From: Nymphaea colorata
Taxonomy: Eukaryota > Streptophyta > Magnoliopsida > Nymphaeales > Nymphaeaceae
Direction of reading: 5' to 3'
Assembly: GCF_008831285.2 (NCBI RefSeq)
Contig: NC_045143.1
Span: 8,751,503-8,815,502, forward strand
DNA length: 64,000 nucleotides
The position numbers and the translations under genes were made by a program. Shown here in pieces: positions 1 to 9,760 of the stretch. The notes beneath the pieces are model-generated. The model did no database searches. It was not told the origin of the DNA and saw only the letters and a program-made list of their open reading frames with translations. The stretch's first letter is position 1. Each line of letters opens with the position of its first letter.

Positions 1-420
1 TAACTGGTCAGGCTGATAGGTCGGCAAAAGTTTGACCGTCAGTCCGATTATGGTGGGTGCTACTCCTCTAAACTGCAGACTGCGCTCCAATTAACAGGTG
101 TCTTACTTCTTACCAAAGTCTCGAAGTAGCTTTGGAGCCGCAAATGGGCAGGGTTGGAGGGGCTGACTTTGGCCTCTTTAAGGTACCTCCATACCTCGAG
201 TGAAATAAAACTTGGATCATGTGATTATCCCAGGTCTCGAAACAGCGGGAAAAGGGCGAGGTTCTACCTCTCAATGCAATCAAATCTATTGAATCCCTAT
301 TCATATAGAAGCACCTTTCTTCATCATGTGGGATCCAATTGGATTCTACCTGCAGGGGCGGAGCCAAGATTTTGTTCAGGGGCGGGTCAAGAGGAGCGAC
401 GGGTAGGACCAAACTAAAAA
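1..420. repeat. transposon-terminus-like GC-rich segment
   Basis: No gene is recognised here. Around 353-390 the string 'ggggcggagcca' followed by 'agattttgttcaggggcggg' resembles segments near 37555, 54707 (as 'gtagcgtagccag') and 63897. This suggests a dispersed plant transposon family whose ends carry a 'gcggagcca' core. The short ORFs in this stretch have no recognisable domains and sit on both strands. The family name is not determined. Confidence 0.3.
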
Positions 421-1589
421 AATTGACTTTTTCGATATAAAAAAAAAATTCCTACGCTCACTCGGACCATGGCCCAGGCGCCACTATTTTAGCTGTTTGG
501 GATTCTGAATGATTTTGCAAACATACTTGTGGTTTATACATAATTATGTGTCGTTTGTTCACATTTCATATCTACTAGACCATTCTATTTGACTTGATGA
601 AGCATCGAATTCACTGATTTTATATTATCAACGTCCATTTATGGCCAATGTTCGACAATAAGGGTATTCTATTATTGTTTTGTATATTTGCCCCCAAAGA
701 TTGGGATAGATTCATAATACTGTATAGTGCCAAATGACCCAAGATGTATGTTTTATATGATGCACTGTACAAGTTCAACTGAAATAGACCCCAATCATGT
801 TGATTCATTTCTTGGCCCGGTCCATCAATGGGGAAATATTGATCACAAGAAGCCATCAATCGTAATTTGATCCACACTCCAAATTCACATCCCTATTTCA
901 TGAGGTGAATGTATTGATCCAAAAGTTGTTTTGAATTATAGTCACAAATATTGTTTTTCAGGTTTTAAATCCTGAGTATTTGGGCACGTATAAAATGGCA
1001 AAGTTGTTTTTTTAAGAGAAAAAAAAGAGACAAATTTCAGCAAATTTTAAAGCAATTAACCGTTTAGTGAGAAATCTTAAAAGTAAAATGCAAAAAATGT
1101 AAATGTAAAAATCTGGTACCTAAAAACCGCAGAAAACTAGAAAAAAACATGAAAAATGAAAACTAAAGGAGGTTTATACCAAATCTAATTCCAATACAAA
1201 TTTGACTTTTAAGTTCACAACCGCATTCCAATCTGATTTGTAAATACACAACAGAATTTGATCTACATGATTATATATCAAAAACGGGCTTTTCGAAACC
1301 TATAGGTATTAAATATAGGATATTTATTTAAAACTAGATCCGAGTTCAAGTCAGAATTCAACAAGATATTTATTAAATTTGAATCCTACCCGATTTCTTA
1401 ATTAGATATTTTTTTTTCCAATGTACAGACTTTTTAAATCAATTCCATCTTTGATATGAGTCAATTTAGAGCTCGTATGTGTAAATATGCTTGAATATAA
1501 CAACAAAATGATATTTAAAAAAATTAGTGTTATTTACCCTTTTTTTTCTTTGACCGACTTAATAAGCATGGGCTTACGGTGCATTAGAT
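421..1589. other. AT-rich intergenic DNA with two repeat fragments
   Basis: No coding region is supported. At about 938-1020 there is a degenerate copy of repeat family A ('tagtcacaaata' and 'ggttttaaat', then 'gggcacgtataaaatggc'). At about 1300-1430 there is a segment related to the interior of the MITE at 63167-63590, with shared 'ggatattt', 'atccga' and 'cgatttcttaat.agatatt' strings. Both are recognised by eye only, and their ends are approximate. Confidence 0.4.
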
Positions 1590-1870
1590 GCGCCTCCGCC
1601 TCTAAAAGGTGGAATTCCGGAATAATTAATCTGGTCCTAACAAACACGGAATAAGTGTCAGGGGTGCCCAGCAGACTTCAGAGCGCGGGAAATTTAATTT
1701 GCCGGTTGCCTCGACGCGTGCCTCCTCTCTGTCAGGGTCATTTCAGGTCTCTCTCGCTCCTTCTCACTGTCTCCGGCCATTTCACGTCCGTCCCCTCAAC
1801 CGCCGTGGCCGTGTCTCCTCTCTCTCTCTATCTCTCTCTGCTTCTCTTCTTGAACACGTTTGATACGGTA
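1590..1870 (+). promoter_or_regulatory. promoter/5' leader-like GC- and CT-rich island with an E2F-type motif
   Basis: This is a sharp GC-rich island in AT-rich surroundings, followed by a long pyrimidine (CT) stretch at about 1815-1850, the usual look of a plant core promoter and 5' UTR on the plus strand. It ends in a plausible 5' splice site (ACG/gtatgg, about 1868). The string GCGGGAAA at 1685-1692 is the reverse complement of the E2F consensus TTTCCCGC. No downstream coding exon can be joined to it with confidence. Candidates are the unidentified exon-like ORFs at 7.1-9.8 kb, or the gene may be dead. The promoter reading is inference. Confidence 0.4.
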
Positions 1871-2231
1871 TGGTTCTCTCCTTTTGCTTTGATCTTGCTT
1901 CCTCGGCTCTTCCCTGTGGTCGTTCATGGCTTTAATATGTATACATGCGGCGAGGAATGAGGGTTTAATTCACTTGTCTTTTGGGCGTTTTCTCTATGAA
2001 CATCTGGCTTTGTAACACTAGCTTTGATTGTAGGATGATTGACATGAAAGGAATGATTTGGAATGACTCTATGACTCTGCATGTCGTCTGATTTGGATGT
2101 CTATTTTGATCCGTTTTTTATTGTGTTTTCTGTTTTTTTTTTTTTTCTTGGGGAGATGGGTGTTACTGCATTGGGTGACTTGAGGGTGTGCTTGTAAAAG
2201 GAAACACTCTACCGCCTAAAGATAGCGTAAC

Positions 2232-2571
2232 GCTGAAGCTTCTCCCTTTGATTACTTTTTAAATCGGTTGTTGCTATGTAACCATCGGATCGTGTACATT
2301 AAAATGTAACAGCAATGACAACAGAATAGGGTTCGCTGCGCTGCCCAGAGACAGAGCACCTTGTAGAGGGTGCGGTTCTCTATCAATCTTTTGTTCACAT
2401 TAAGCTGAAGCTTCTCCCTTTGATTACTTATTTAAATCGGTTGTTGCTATGTAACCATCGGATCGTGGACATTAAAATGCAACAGCAATGACAACAGAAT
2501 AGGATTCGCTGCTCAGCGACAGAGCACCTTGTACAGGGTACGGTTCTCTATCAATCTTTTGTTCACATTAA
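2232..2571. repeat. 172-bp tandem direct duplication (two copies)
   Basis: Two adjacent copies begin with 'gctgaagcttctccc' at 2232 and 2404, a period of 172 bases. Each runs through 'atcggttgttgctatgtaacc' and 'acagcaatgacaacagaata' to 'caatcttttgttcacatta'. They differ by scattered substitutions and small indels, so the duplication is not brand new. It lies in the putative first intron or intergenic DNA downstream of the promoter-like island and has no coding content. Confidence 0.9.
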
Positions 2572-3588
2572 CAAATCTTTGGCTGTTTATTTTGTCATGG
2601 AAGAATGTAGGCGCGATATTATTTTTGGTTTGTTGTGATGTGATTAATCTGTTAGGTTGACTTGTTGATCTGTTAGGTTGACAATGAACGTGTCCATGTT
2701 CAAAGTGGTTAGATGTTTGTCCTGTCAGTGCATCACTAACAGGTAGATTCATCCGTGGGATGACCAGAGGATTCGAGAGCCATTGCTCTGCTATTCATTG
2801 ATGCCATTCAAGGAATTCCTTGTCGCCTTTGGTTTTCACATTTTTTTTTTCCACTGCGTGAGGATTTTGGCGTATGATGACACCTAAGGCTTTCTATGGG
2901 TGACCAATGCAAGACGTAACGAGTGCTGCAAACGTGCCATATATTAACACTATGAACACTATCAGGCTTGCAAATATTCCATGTTATTGTTCCTGTGACA
3001 CTTATTATGGGAACATTTATGTCACAAGGATTTTTACGGAGAAGAGAAGGAAGAAGTGACACAAGGATTTTTACGTGGTTTGGAGACAAGGTTCTTCTAA
3101 ACACAATATTACATGAATGCCTTTACAAAAATCTGTTGAAATTAGGGAAGCCTATTAAATATAGATCAGGCTCCACACTCCAACACAGCTGTCACATAAT
3201 TCAAAAAATATCTTCATAGCAAAGCATGAAAAAAAAAAAAGTGTGAAACTCTTCATGACTAAGGAAAAAACACATATAGTGTGTCATTTTACTCTCATCT
3301 CAATTTGTTTTTCTTGATGCCTTCTGTTCAGCATCACATTAGAGAACATAACCTCTAGTACCATAGCTTTCTCATTCACCTACCAACCTGATGGTTGGAT
3401 AACTGTGAACACCTAAAAAGTTTGATTTAGAGCTTATTAGATGTACATGTTATTAACAATGAAATTCAAGGCTTAAGATACTAAACATGTGGATGGATTT
3501 TAGTATGCAACAGTTTTGTGACTGCAAGTCAATGGTGAAACAGATAGTTCCACCATCATTTGTAAAATTCTGCAGAAAAGTAGCTTAC
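2572..3588. other. non-coding stretch, nothing recognised
   Basis: The stretch holds only short overlapping ORFs on both strands. A short near-repeat, 'gtcacaaggatttttacg' (3020-3037) and 'gacacaaggatttttacg' (3058-3075), occurs here. No domain, RNA gene or transposon end was identified. Confidence 0.5.
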
Positions 3589-3664
3589 CGAAGATGATAA
3601 AAGACACACTTGCCATTAGCCATGTCCATTGACTCAACAGAGTCTTGTGACTCATCTACCATAT
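3589..3664 (-). other. orphan exon-like segment, minus strand
   Basis: Read on the minus strand, a 76-nt segment is bounded by a good acceptor (TGTGCAG at its 5' side) and a consensus donor (CG/gtaagc). It is open in one frame, giving residues such as MVDESQDSVESMDMANGK followed by CVFYHL and a split codon. No neighbouring exon on this strand could be joined to it and the product is not recognised. It could be the remnant of a decayed gene, a transposon-captured exon, or chance. Confidence 0.3.
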
Positions 3665-4518
3665 CTGCACAGAAAAACCTGGATGTAATTAACATATTGA
3701 CAGCAAATTCTATAACTTTCAAGTGAAACTGTTGCCTGAAAGACTTTTAGTTATGGTGATGACTAATGTAAAAAATCATTGACAATACTTGATATCAGAA
3801 ACCCCTTGAAGCAGCCTTTTCTAAATCTAATTAAGCTCCATCAGTACATTTAAGATGGTCACCCATCTGCGCACTAGTTATCTCTGATATATGGGTTTCT
3901 TGATCTGGACATGAACCATTTTTCACACATTGATAATACGAAGCCATTATCTTCATAGAGAATTATGCTTTTTCATTGAAGTGATTTTTATCCTTAGAAA
4001 CGTCACTGCCTTTTGGAACTTTATCCTATGATGACAAGTTGACAACATATGATAGATCACTATCATCTTACTTTATATGCTTGTGCTTTAAGGTCAGAAA
4101 TGCGTAATTGATTGACTATGAAGAGGAGCTTTGTTCTCAGATCCATGTTTCATCTCCTTACTCCATTTCTTGAGGCAGCCTGTATATATGGTCTTAATAA
4201 AAAATATATATGTCTCTAGTGTCAACGTTTATATGTGTTTCCTGTTAATTTTTATATGAGTTTCCTTGAATACTAAAATTTTTGAGTTATGTCTAGATCA
4301 GCAATTGATGCTGTCAGGATTCCTTTTGTTTAGAACGTGTGATACTTAACTATAGCTACTAAATTACTAATTTCGATAGTGTCTTTCCATGCTCACTAGT
4401 TCACCTGTCTCTGGAGTTACAAAGTTAATTTTTATCGTTTAATTTTGATAGATTTTGCCATAGTTTTCTCTTGCAGTTGGTAGTAGCCTATACGTAAATG
4501 TTATGAGTAGTTGAGTAC

Positions 4519-4550
<32 letters not shown>

Positions 4551-4638
4551 GTGTGTGAATTATGCGAACTATTATTTATGCTCATATGTGTGCATGTATG
4601 TCTAGTATGTATTTACTTATGCTCTTGGAATACATAGA
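3665..4638. other. non-coding stretch with a (CT)n/(GT)n microsatellite
   Basis: No gene is supported. A pyrimidine dinucleotide tract (CT)n followed by (GT)n lies at about 4521-4556, just upstream of the Myb/SANT-like pseudogene. Confidence 0.5.
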
Positions 4639-5937
4639 TATGGAAGATTCCAGGATACCAAGGGGCGAGTATCTGCTTTGGAGTGAAAGAGAAGTTGACT
4701 ATTTAATTCAACTTTTATTGGAGCTACATACACCTGGTATGAAATCAGAAAGTGGGATGAAGAGAAAGGTGTATACAGTGATTGGAAGGTATGGGCCAGC
4801 TGGCCCAGTTTTTACAAGGGAGAAAATTAAAAATTAAATTCAAGACTGCAAAATCAAGTTTGACGATCTGCAAAGAGATTTTGAATATGAGCAAGTTTGG
4901 TTGGATCCTGATAAAAGGTATATTGATGTTTCTCCTAATGTTTGGGCTGAGTACATCCAGGTAGTTGTGTGCAAAATTTCAAGTACAATTGTATGGTGAA
5001 TTAATCTTTGCCTGAGTAATGTGGTATGCAACATATTGCAGAAATACCCAAACAAAAGAAAATAGAAGTATGCCCAAAGATGGAGATACTGCGAAGAATT
5101 CCTTGAGATCAGTGTTGTACGTATTGTACAATACGGGGCCGTATCGTATGATACGTATTGTCGCGTTTCAAAAATGTGATACGATACACCACCTTTATCA
5201 TACAGTTACGATACAGGCATCGTATTGTACGATACGATTATGATACGTAATGGTACAGTTACGATACATTAAAATACAGTTACGATACGTTAATTTTTAC
5301 TGATTTTTTATGATTTTTTCTATGTTTTCTGATTAATTAAAAAAAAATACGATACAGTTATGATACGTTACGATATTTTACGATACAACGTAAAGCCAGG
5401 CCGATACGGCTTACGATACACTTTTTACAATAATGCTTAAGATATTTGGAAACTCTCTGCTGGTAATAATAGAGATGCATGCAGGAGCATGTTCATGAAT
5501 GAAGATAAGAAAAGTATCCGTAATGCCCCCAAGGATCAATCCAAACACCATCTGATGCAATATAATGAATGCCAATCATTTAGAAAATTGCTGAAGAGTG
5601 AAAGTCCCCTTCAGCCCTCACGACCTCATACCCAAATGTTTCAAGAGCATTTTGTATCAAATGAAATAATCGAGGTACTGGCAAATCTAGAAAAGGGGAA
5701 CTGTTAGATGATAGTTTTCTTACATTGCTGAAAAGCCGTTGCCAACTGTACTCAGAATGTTCTAGGAATTATCAATTTGATCGTTCTGTAAAAATACTGC
5801 AAGGTATGCAGACTGCAGGAGAAATAGATGCTAATAGGTATGCGAGTGCTTTTGGCAATCATGGGCTTCTAGCATTCATCAACCATGAACCTGAGCTGAG
5901 GGTGTCTTGGTTGCTTTTCAAACTATCAGGAAATTAG
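4639..5937 (+). pseudogene. Myb/SANT-like (Harbinger-associated) ORF, broken
   Basis: Joined by eye, the plus strand carries the plant Myb/SANT-like domain family (Myb_DNA-bind_3, as in L10-interacting MYB-like proteins and ORF1 of PIF/Harbinger elements). An N-terminal helix region (WSEREVDYLIQLL) is followed by a middle helix (KIKFDDLQRDF), the conserved VWAEYIQ, an intron ending in ttgcag at 5041, then KYPNKRK. After the insertion, C-terminal pieces follow at 5489-5704 and about 5705-5937. It is dead: there is an in-frame TAA at 4835-4837, an in-frame TAG at 5063-5065, a single-base frameshift in the G run near 5697, and a repeat inserted at about 5108-5425. The domain family is seen in the sequence; the link to the adjacent transposase relic is inference. 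Confidence 0.75.
5108..5425. repeat. 'gatacgatac' simple-motif repeat inserted in the pseudogene
   Basis: This is a roughly 320-base block dominated by variants of 'acgatac', 'gtatcgta' and 'cagttacgata' on both strands, with an AT-rich centre (about 5290-5345). It interrupts the Myb/SANT-like pseudogene between its domain and C-terminal part. The many inverted and direct 7-10-base motifs could fold into hairpins. It resembles a short non-autonomous element rather than a microsatellite, because the motif is imperfect and has two arms. No target-site duplication could be fixed. Confidence 0.6.
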
Positions 5938-6179
5938 GTATGACACATTCATCCACTTTCATAGTTAGTTGTTTTGTATGGCAGTTTTCATTCATGTCAA
6001 TTCTTGATTGTTATAGGTGAAACTCAAATGCTTATTCATGTATGAACATGTTGTTACTTGTGAAAAGTTAATGTTGTGGCAACCATGTATGGATGTTTTG
6101 GCAATCATGTACGTGCATGTATATTTGAAATTATTATGTGCGTTTTATCATGTTATGTCATCAAATTGTTAATTGTGGG

Positions 6180-7065
6180 TCATGTTGTTTCATAGACATG
6201 CTGCTATACGAGCAGAGAGAACAACTCATCATTCAACTCATGTTATCATTGCTTATCTTCTTCTTTAGACATTTACGAGTTGTCAATGGACACTAATTTT
6301 TTCATTCATATACAGACGTTGGTTCCTCATTCATTCAAAATATCATTCATTACTCATCTGAAGAATTGTTTCAACTTACTACACATATCGCATTTATGTA
6401 ATACACTAAAAGAAATCTATTAGAAGATGCTCATGAGGTTAGCATAGAAGAACAAGTAGTTGTTTTTCTTCAAAGCTTTTGATATAATGGGTGCAATCAT
6501 GTGTGTGAAAGTATATTTCAACATGTGGGATAAAAAACTAGTAAATATAACAATTGTTGTTGTATGTATGGTCTATCGATTGGCATAAGAACACCTTATG
6601 GGAAAACAATGGTGCCAAAAAATTGAGGCAACTATCAATTTCATCCATATCTTTGGACTCGTACATGAATGTTTAAGTTCTTACAATACCAATCGTATAA
6701 CTGTCGTCCTTAAATGCACATAGGATCATGTAAGAGCTATTGATGGCACTCATTACCTGTTTGGGTGCCATCATTTGAACAAGGTAAATTTTGCAATGGA
6801 AAATGAGGTTGTTCGCAAAACATGATAGCTGTAGTTTGATTCAACATACAATTCCACTGTCATGGTAGGAGGAAAAGGAAGTACAGTAGATCAAAAAGCA
6901 CTATGTAGTTCGCTTAATGATCTAAACAACATTTTTTTGGTAACTAAAGGTGGACATGACTGTACTACACAATAACATAGTTCCAAAAGATACTTTTTGA
7001 TGGCATAAGAAAATATTATTTTACTGATGAGGCTTATACAAACATTGTGCAACTCTTAATTGTAT
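6180..7065 (+). pseudogene. PIF/Harbinger-type transposase relic
   Basis: Two diagnostic blocks of the PIF/Harbinger DDE transposase survive. At 6724-6756 the frame reads DHVRAIDGTHY, matching the family's second-block 'GAIDGTH' carrying a catalytic Asp. At 7011-7055 it reads KYYFTDEAYTN, matching 'KYYLVDAGY', which carries another catalytic Asp. The two blocks lie in different frames with stops between them, so the gene is decayed. With the Myb/SANT-like ORF directly upstream, this reproduces the two-gene layout of PIF/Harbinger elements. Terminal inverted repeats were not located. Confidence 0.65.
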
Positions 7066-7796
7066 ATGAAGCCATCATGTTCATATGTCTGAATTTAACA
7101 TAAAAAGTGCACGATCTGTTGAGACTACAGAATCTGTTTAATCATTGATATTCTTCTCTACAAACAACCATGAAGAGCATATGGATTATTGAAAGGACAG
7201 ATTCCTGTACTGAACTTGCAAGTGGAATTTTTCTTTCAAAAACAAGCTCAAACTGTGGTACCTACAAGTCTATTGATAATTTCATTATAGAATGCAAACC
7301 AAATGCAAGGCAAGTTAATATTGAGGTGGATCCATTGTGTGATACTGCATCAAGTGCAACCTTCTCAAGTGAATGTGAAGTTGCAATACAATCATCTCAA
7401 CATGAAGGCAATAATTCTTGGCACGTAGCCATAACAGATCAATTTTCCAAGATTTTGAAATTAGTGTGTCATTTTTCATGATACATGCATGCTTATGTAG
7501 GATATCATGATATGGTAATTGAATCATTTGTCAAGTTTTGTTATTATGATTATACACTGTGATCAATTCATCGTTCATAGGACTTTGAAGAAGCTTGTTA
7601 GAAGCAATTTTTTGTGTTTGAAGGCAGAGTACGAGACATCTATGACAAATGGAAGCATTATCATCCTCTAGTCCACAGATATGCAGGTGCAATCTACAGG
7701 CCATTCACCATTTTGAAGTGGCAAACACGTATGAAGGAGTGCCTGAAAAAAACAAGAGACAAATAATAGTCAAAACGTGTCTGGTCATGTGACTCT
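7066..7796 (+). other. unidentified exon-like ORFs after the transposase relic
   Basis: An ORF at 7170-7481 (103 codons) and a second open stretch at about 7618-7770 (containing FEGRVRDIYDKWKHYHPLV and ending in TAA) are open on the plus strand. Neither carries a motif I recognise. They may be the C-terminal part of the Harbinger-like element or of the dead gene that starts near 1.6 kb. Codon use is ordinary and no splice structure could be fixed. Confidence 0.25.
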
Positions 7797-7994
7797 GGCT
7801 GTTGATTGTTATGTTTGTATTGTGGGTTACTAACGTTTCTAGAATTGCAAATTGACATGTATTGTGGGTTACTCTTGAGATATTGAAAATTACAGCTCCC
7901 TGCTACACTTTATCATGTATAGCATCTTATCCAGAGCTGCTTGTCGGGCCATTTGCTTTTTTAGTTGCTTGCTTTCATAGTTAATGACATTGTA

Positions 7995-8300
7995 ACAAAA
8001 AACATGAACAGGTATTATACGGTGAGAAATTTCTTGGGTTTAATACGGCAAATCTGTATATCTTAGGAATATCTCGGGGAAATCTCAGCGAATTTTTAAA
8101 AAATTTAAAACATTTAATAAATTCTGAAAATTATAAAAAAATAAAAATTAATAAAAATACAAAAAAAATGCATATTATATGTGTATTATACACGTTTTTT
8201 GGCATTTAAAAAAAACGTGTTTTTTTTCACTTTTTATATGGCTGACTTGTTTTTCACGTTTTATACGTCTTTTTTTCACATTTTGAGATAGAAGTTAGTC
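7995..8300 (+). repeat. repeat family A copy
   Basis: 'tatacggtgag', 'cttgggtttaatacggc' and a long AT-rich body ending in several 'cacgtttttt'/'acgtgtttttttt' strings match the copy at about 28950-29340 in order and orientation. More diverged relatives lie at about 24757-25135, 938-1020 and, inverted, 60100-60235. No ORF is present. The class is not determined; it may be non-autonomous. Confidence 0.55.
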
Positions 8301-8493
8301 TTGTATATTTACATTGTTCGTTTACATACATACTCCACATCTTCGTATCTCTATTACTCTTTGTGAAGCCTGACATTATGGGTGATTTGTATAATGTCTT
8401 TTGAAGTTACTACGCCCTTTAATGGTCTCCGCATAAAGGAAACTTTTCTGTAGAGTTCTGTTTCTTTTTCTTTTTTTTTTATAATTTGGTCTC

Positions 8494-8936
8494 ATGAATA
8501 TGATTTCAATCAAGGGTGGCAGAAGAGGAGTGGTTGGTCTCTGTAGAGACGCCTCTGGCAGGTTCCGTTTTGGTCTGGCCTGCTGTATTGAGAATAACAT
8601 TGGATTTGAGAATAACATTGGATGGTGGGAGACAGAGGTTCTAGTGGAATGCATTGGGCACTTGGTGAACATCTAGTGGAATGCATTGGGCACTTGGTGA
8701 ACATTGAGGATAACTTCGGACGCATTTACCTTCTGGCTAATGATGGAGACTGGAAGCAGCATTTACGCAGCAACATTGAATGTGGCACAGAAATAGTGAA
8801 CAATTTTTTGATGAGCAATTACTTTCTTAATAGGCTTACCATTTGCAATGGATGGCCTTTTACCTTTTGTCGAGTATTCCAGCAGATGGATTGTATAGGA
8901 AATAGATTCACCATGACAACATGTGGAAAACATTAA
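8494..8936 (+). other. unidentified ORFs with a 32-bp internal tandem repeat
   Basis: Two overlapping plus-strand ORFs occur here (8494-8676 and 8622-8936, about 104 codons). The second contains DNFGRIYLLANDGDWKQHL. A perfect or near-perfect 32-bp direct duplication at 8641-8672 and 8673-8704 shifts the frame between the two ORFs (32 is not a multiple of 3), so an original single frame may have been broken by the duplication. 'aataaaagg' at about 9008 could be a polyadenylation signal. No protein family is recognised. Confidence 0.3.
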
Positions 8937-9636
8937 AAGTAATACTATGAGTTGAGGTCCTGTGCGGACCCATTTTTGTTGTACATATTACTTCATTGTG
9001 TTTGTTGAAATAAAAGGATGGGGGCCTAACCCCCAGGCAGTCATTGTCCGGAATCAAGCTGACACATATGTTAACCTATCATGATGCCATATAGAATAAC
9101 TTCTCTCCTTGACCTTCTTGTGAGACTCTTGCTATGGTGTACTGATTGGCATTTTGTGTAATCAGCTCATTAATCTTGACTAATGCATCTCTTTAATCTG
9201 CATAATCGTGACTCCATGGTACCGTGAATATTTCATATTTCCCAATCATAATTCTGCCGGTTGAAATGCTGCTGCCAGTGGAGAACTTTTGCTTGTGTGC
9301 CATGTTGCCTGCTCCAACCCCTTTTTTTTACTACGTTGGTATACCTTCTACTCTTTGGCCATATCATGATCTTTGGATATGGCAATCGTTTGACAGTGAA
9401 GAGTTTTAATTGCTCACCAAATTCAATTTTTTTTGTAATTGAGCTTCAAAAACATTTGTGGTATGCTGATACTTGGATGATAATTCTTACTTTACATACA
9501 TAAAAAAGCTTAGCGAAGGATGATGATGTATCATGCATGACTCTTTCTCTCCCTCCCTTTTCATGTGACTGGCAGTTTCATGACGTGAGCAAGTTTTGGT
9601 CGCTCATATTAATTCATATAATTGGTGCGTATACAG

Positions 9637-9760
9637 GGGATTTATGAAGACTAAAGCTGTCCACGGTGAAGTGTATTTGAAGGAAAAGTATGTTGGAGAA
9701 ATTGCATACTTTGGGCAGCTTACTGGGATTTGTAGAACACCTCTGGCAAATACTGTGTGA
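9637..9760 (+). other. unidentified terminal-exon-like ORF
   Basis: After an acceptor-like 'atacag' (9631-9636) one frame stays open to a TGA at 9758-9760. It includes the residues HGEVYLKEKYVGEIAYFGQL and then TGICRTPLANTV before the stop. It looks like a last coding exon, but no family is recognised and no preceding exon can be joined. It may belong to the same decayed transcription unit as the ORFs at 7.1-8.9 kb. Confidence 0.25.

Noticed and set aside
1655-1960. 101-codon plus-strand ORF
   Set aside because: It is mostly CT-rich leader translated as Leu/Ser/Pro and runs through a good donor site; treated as promoter/5' UTR.
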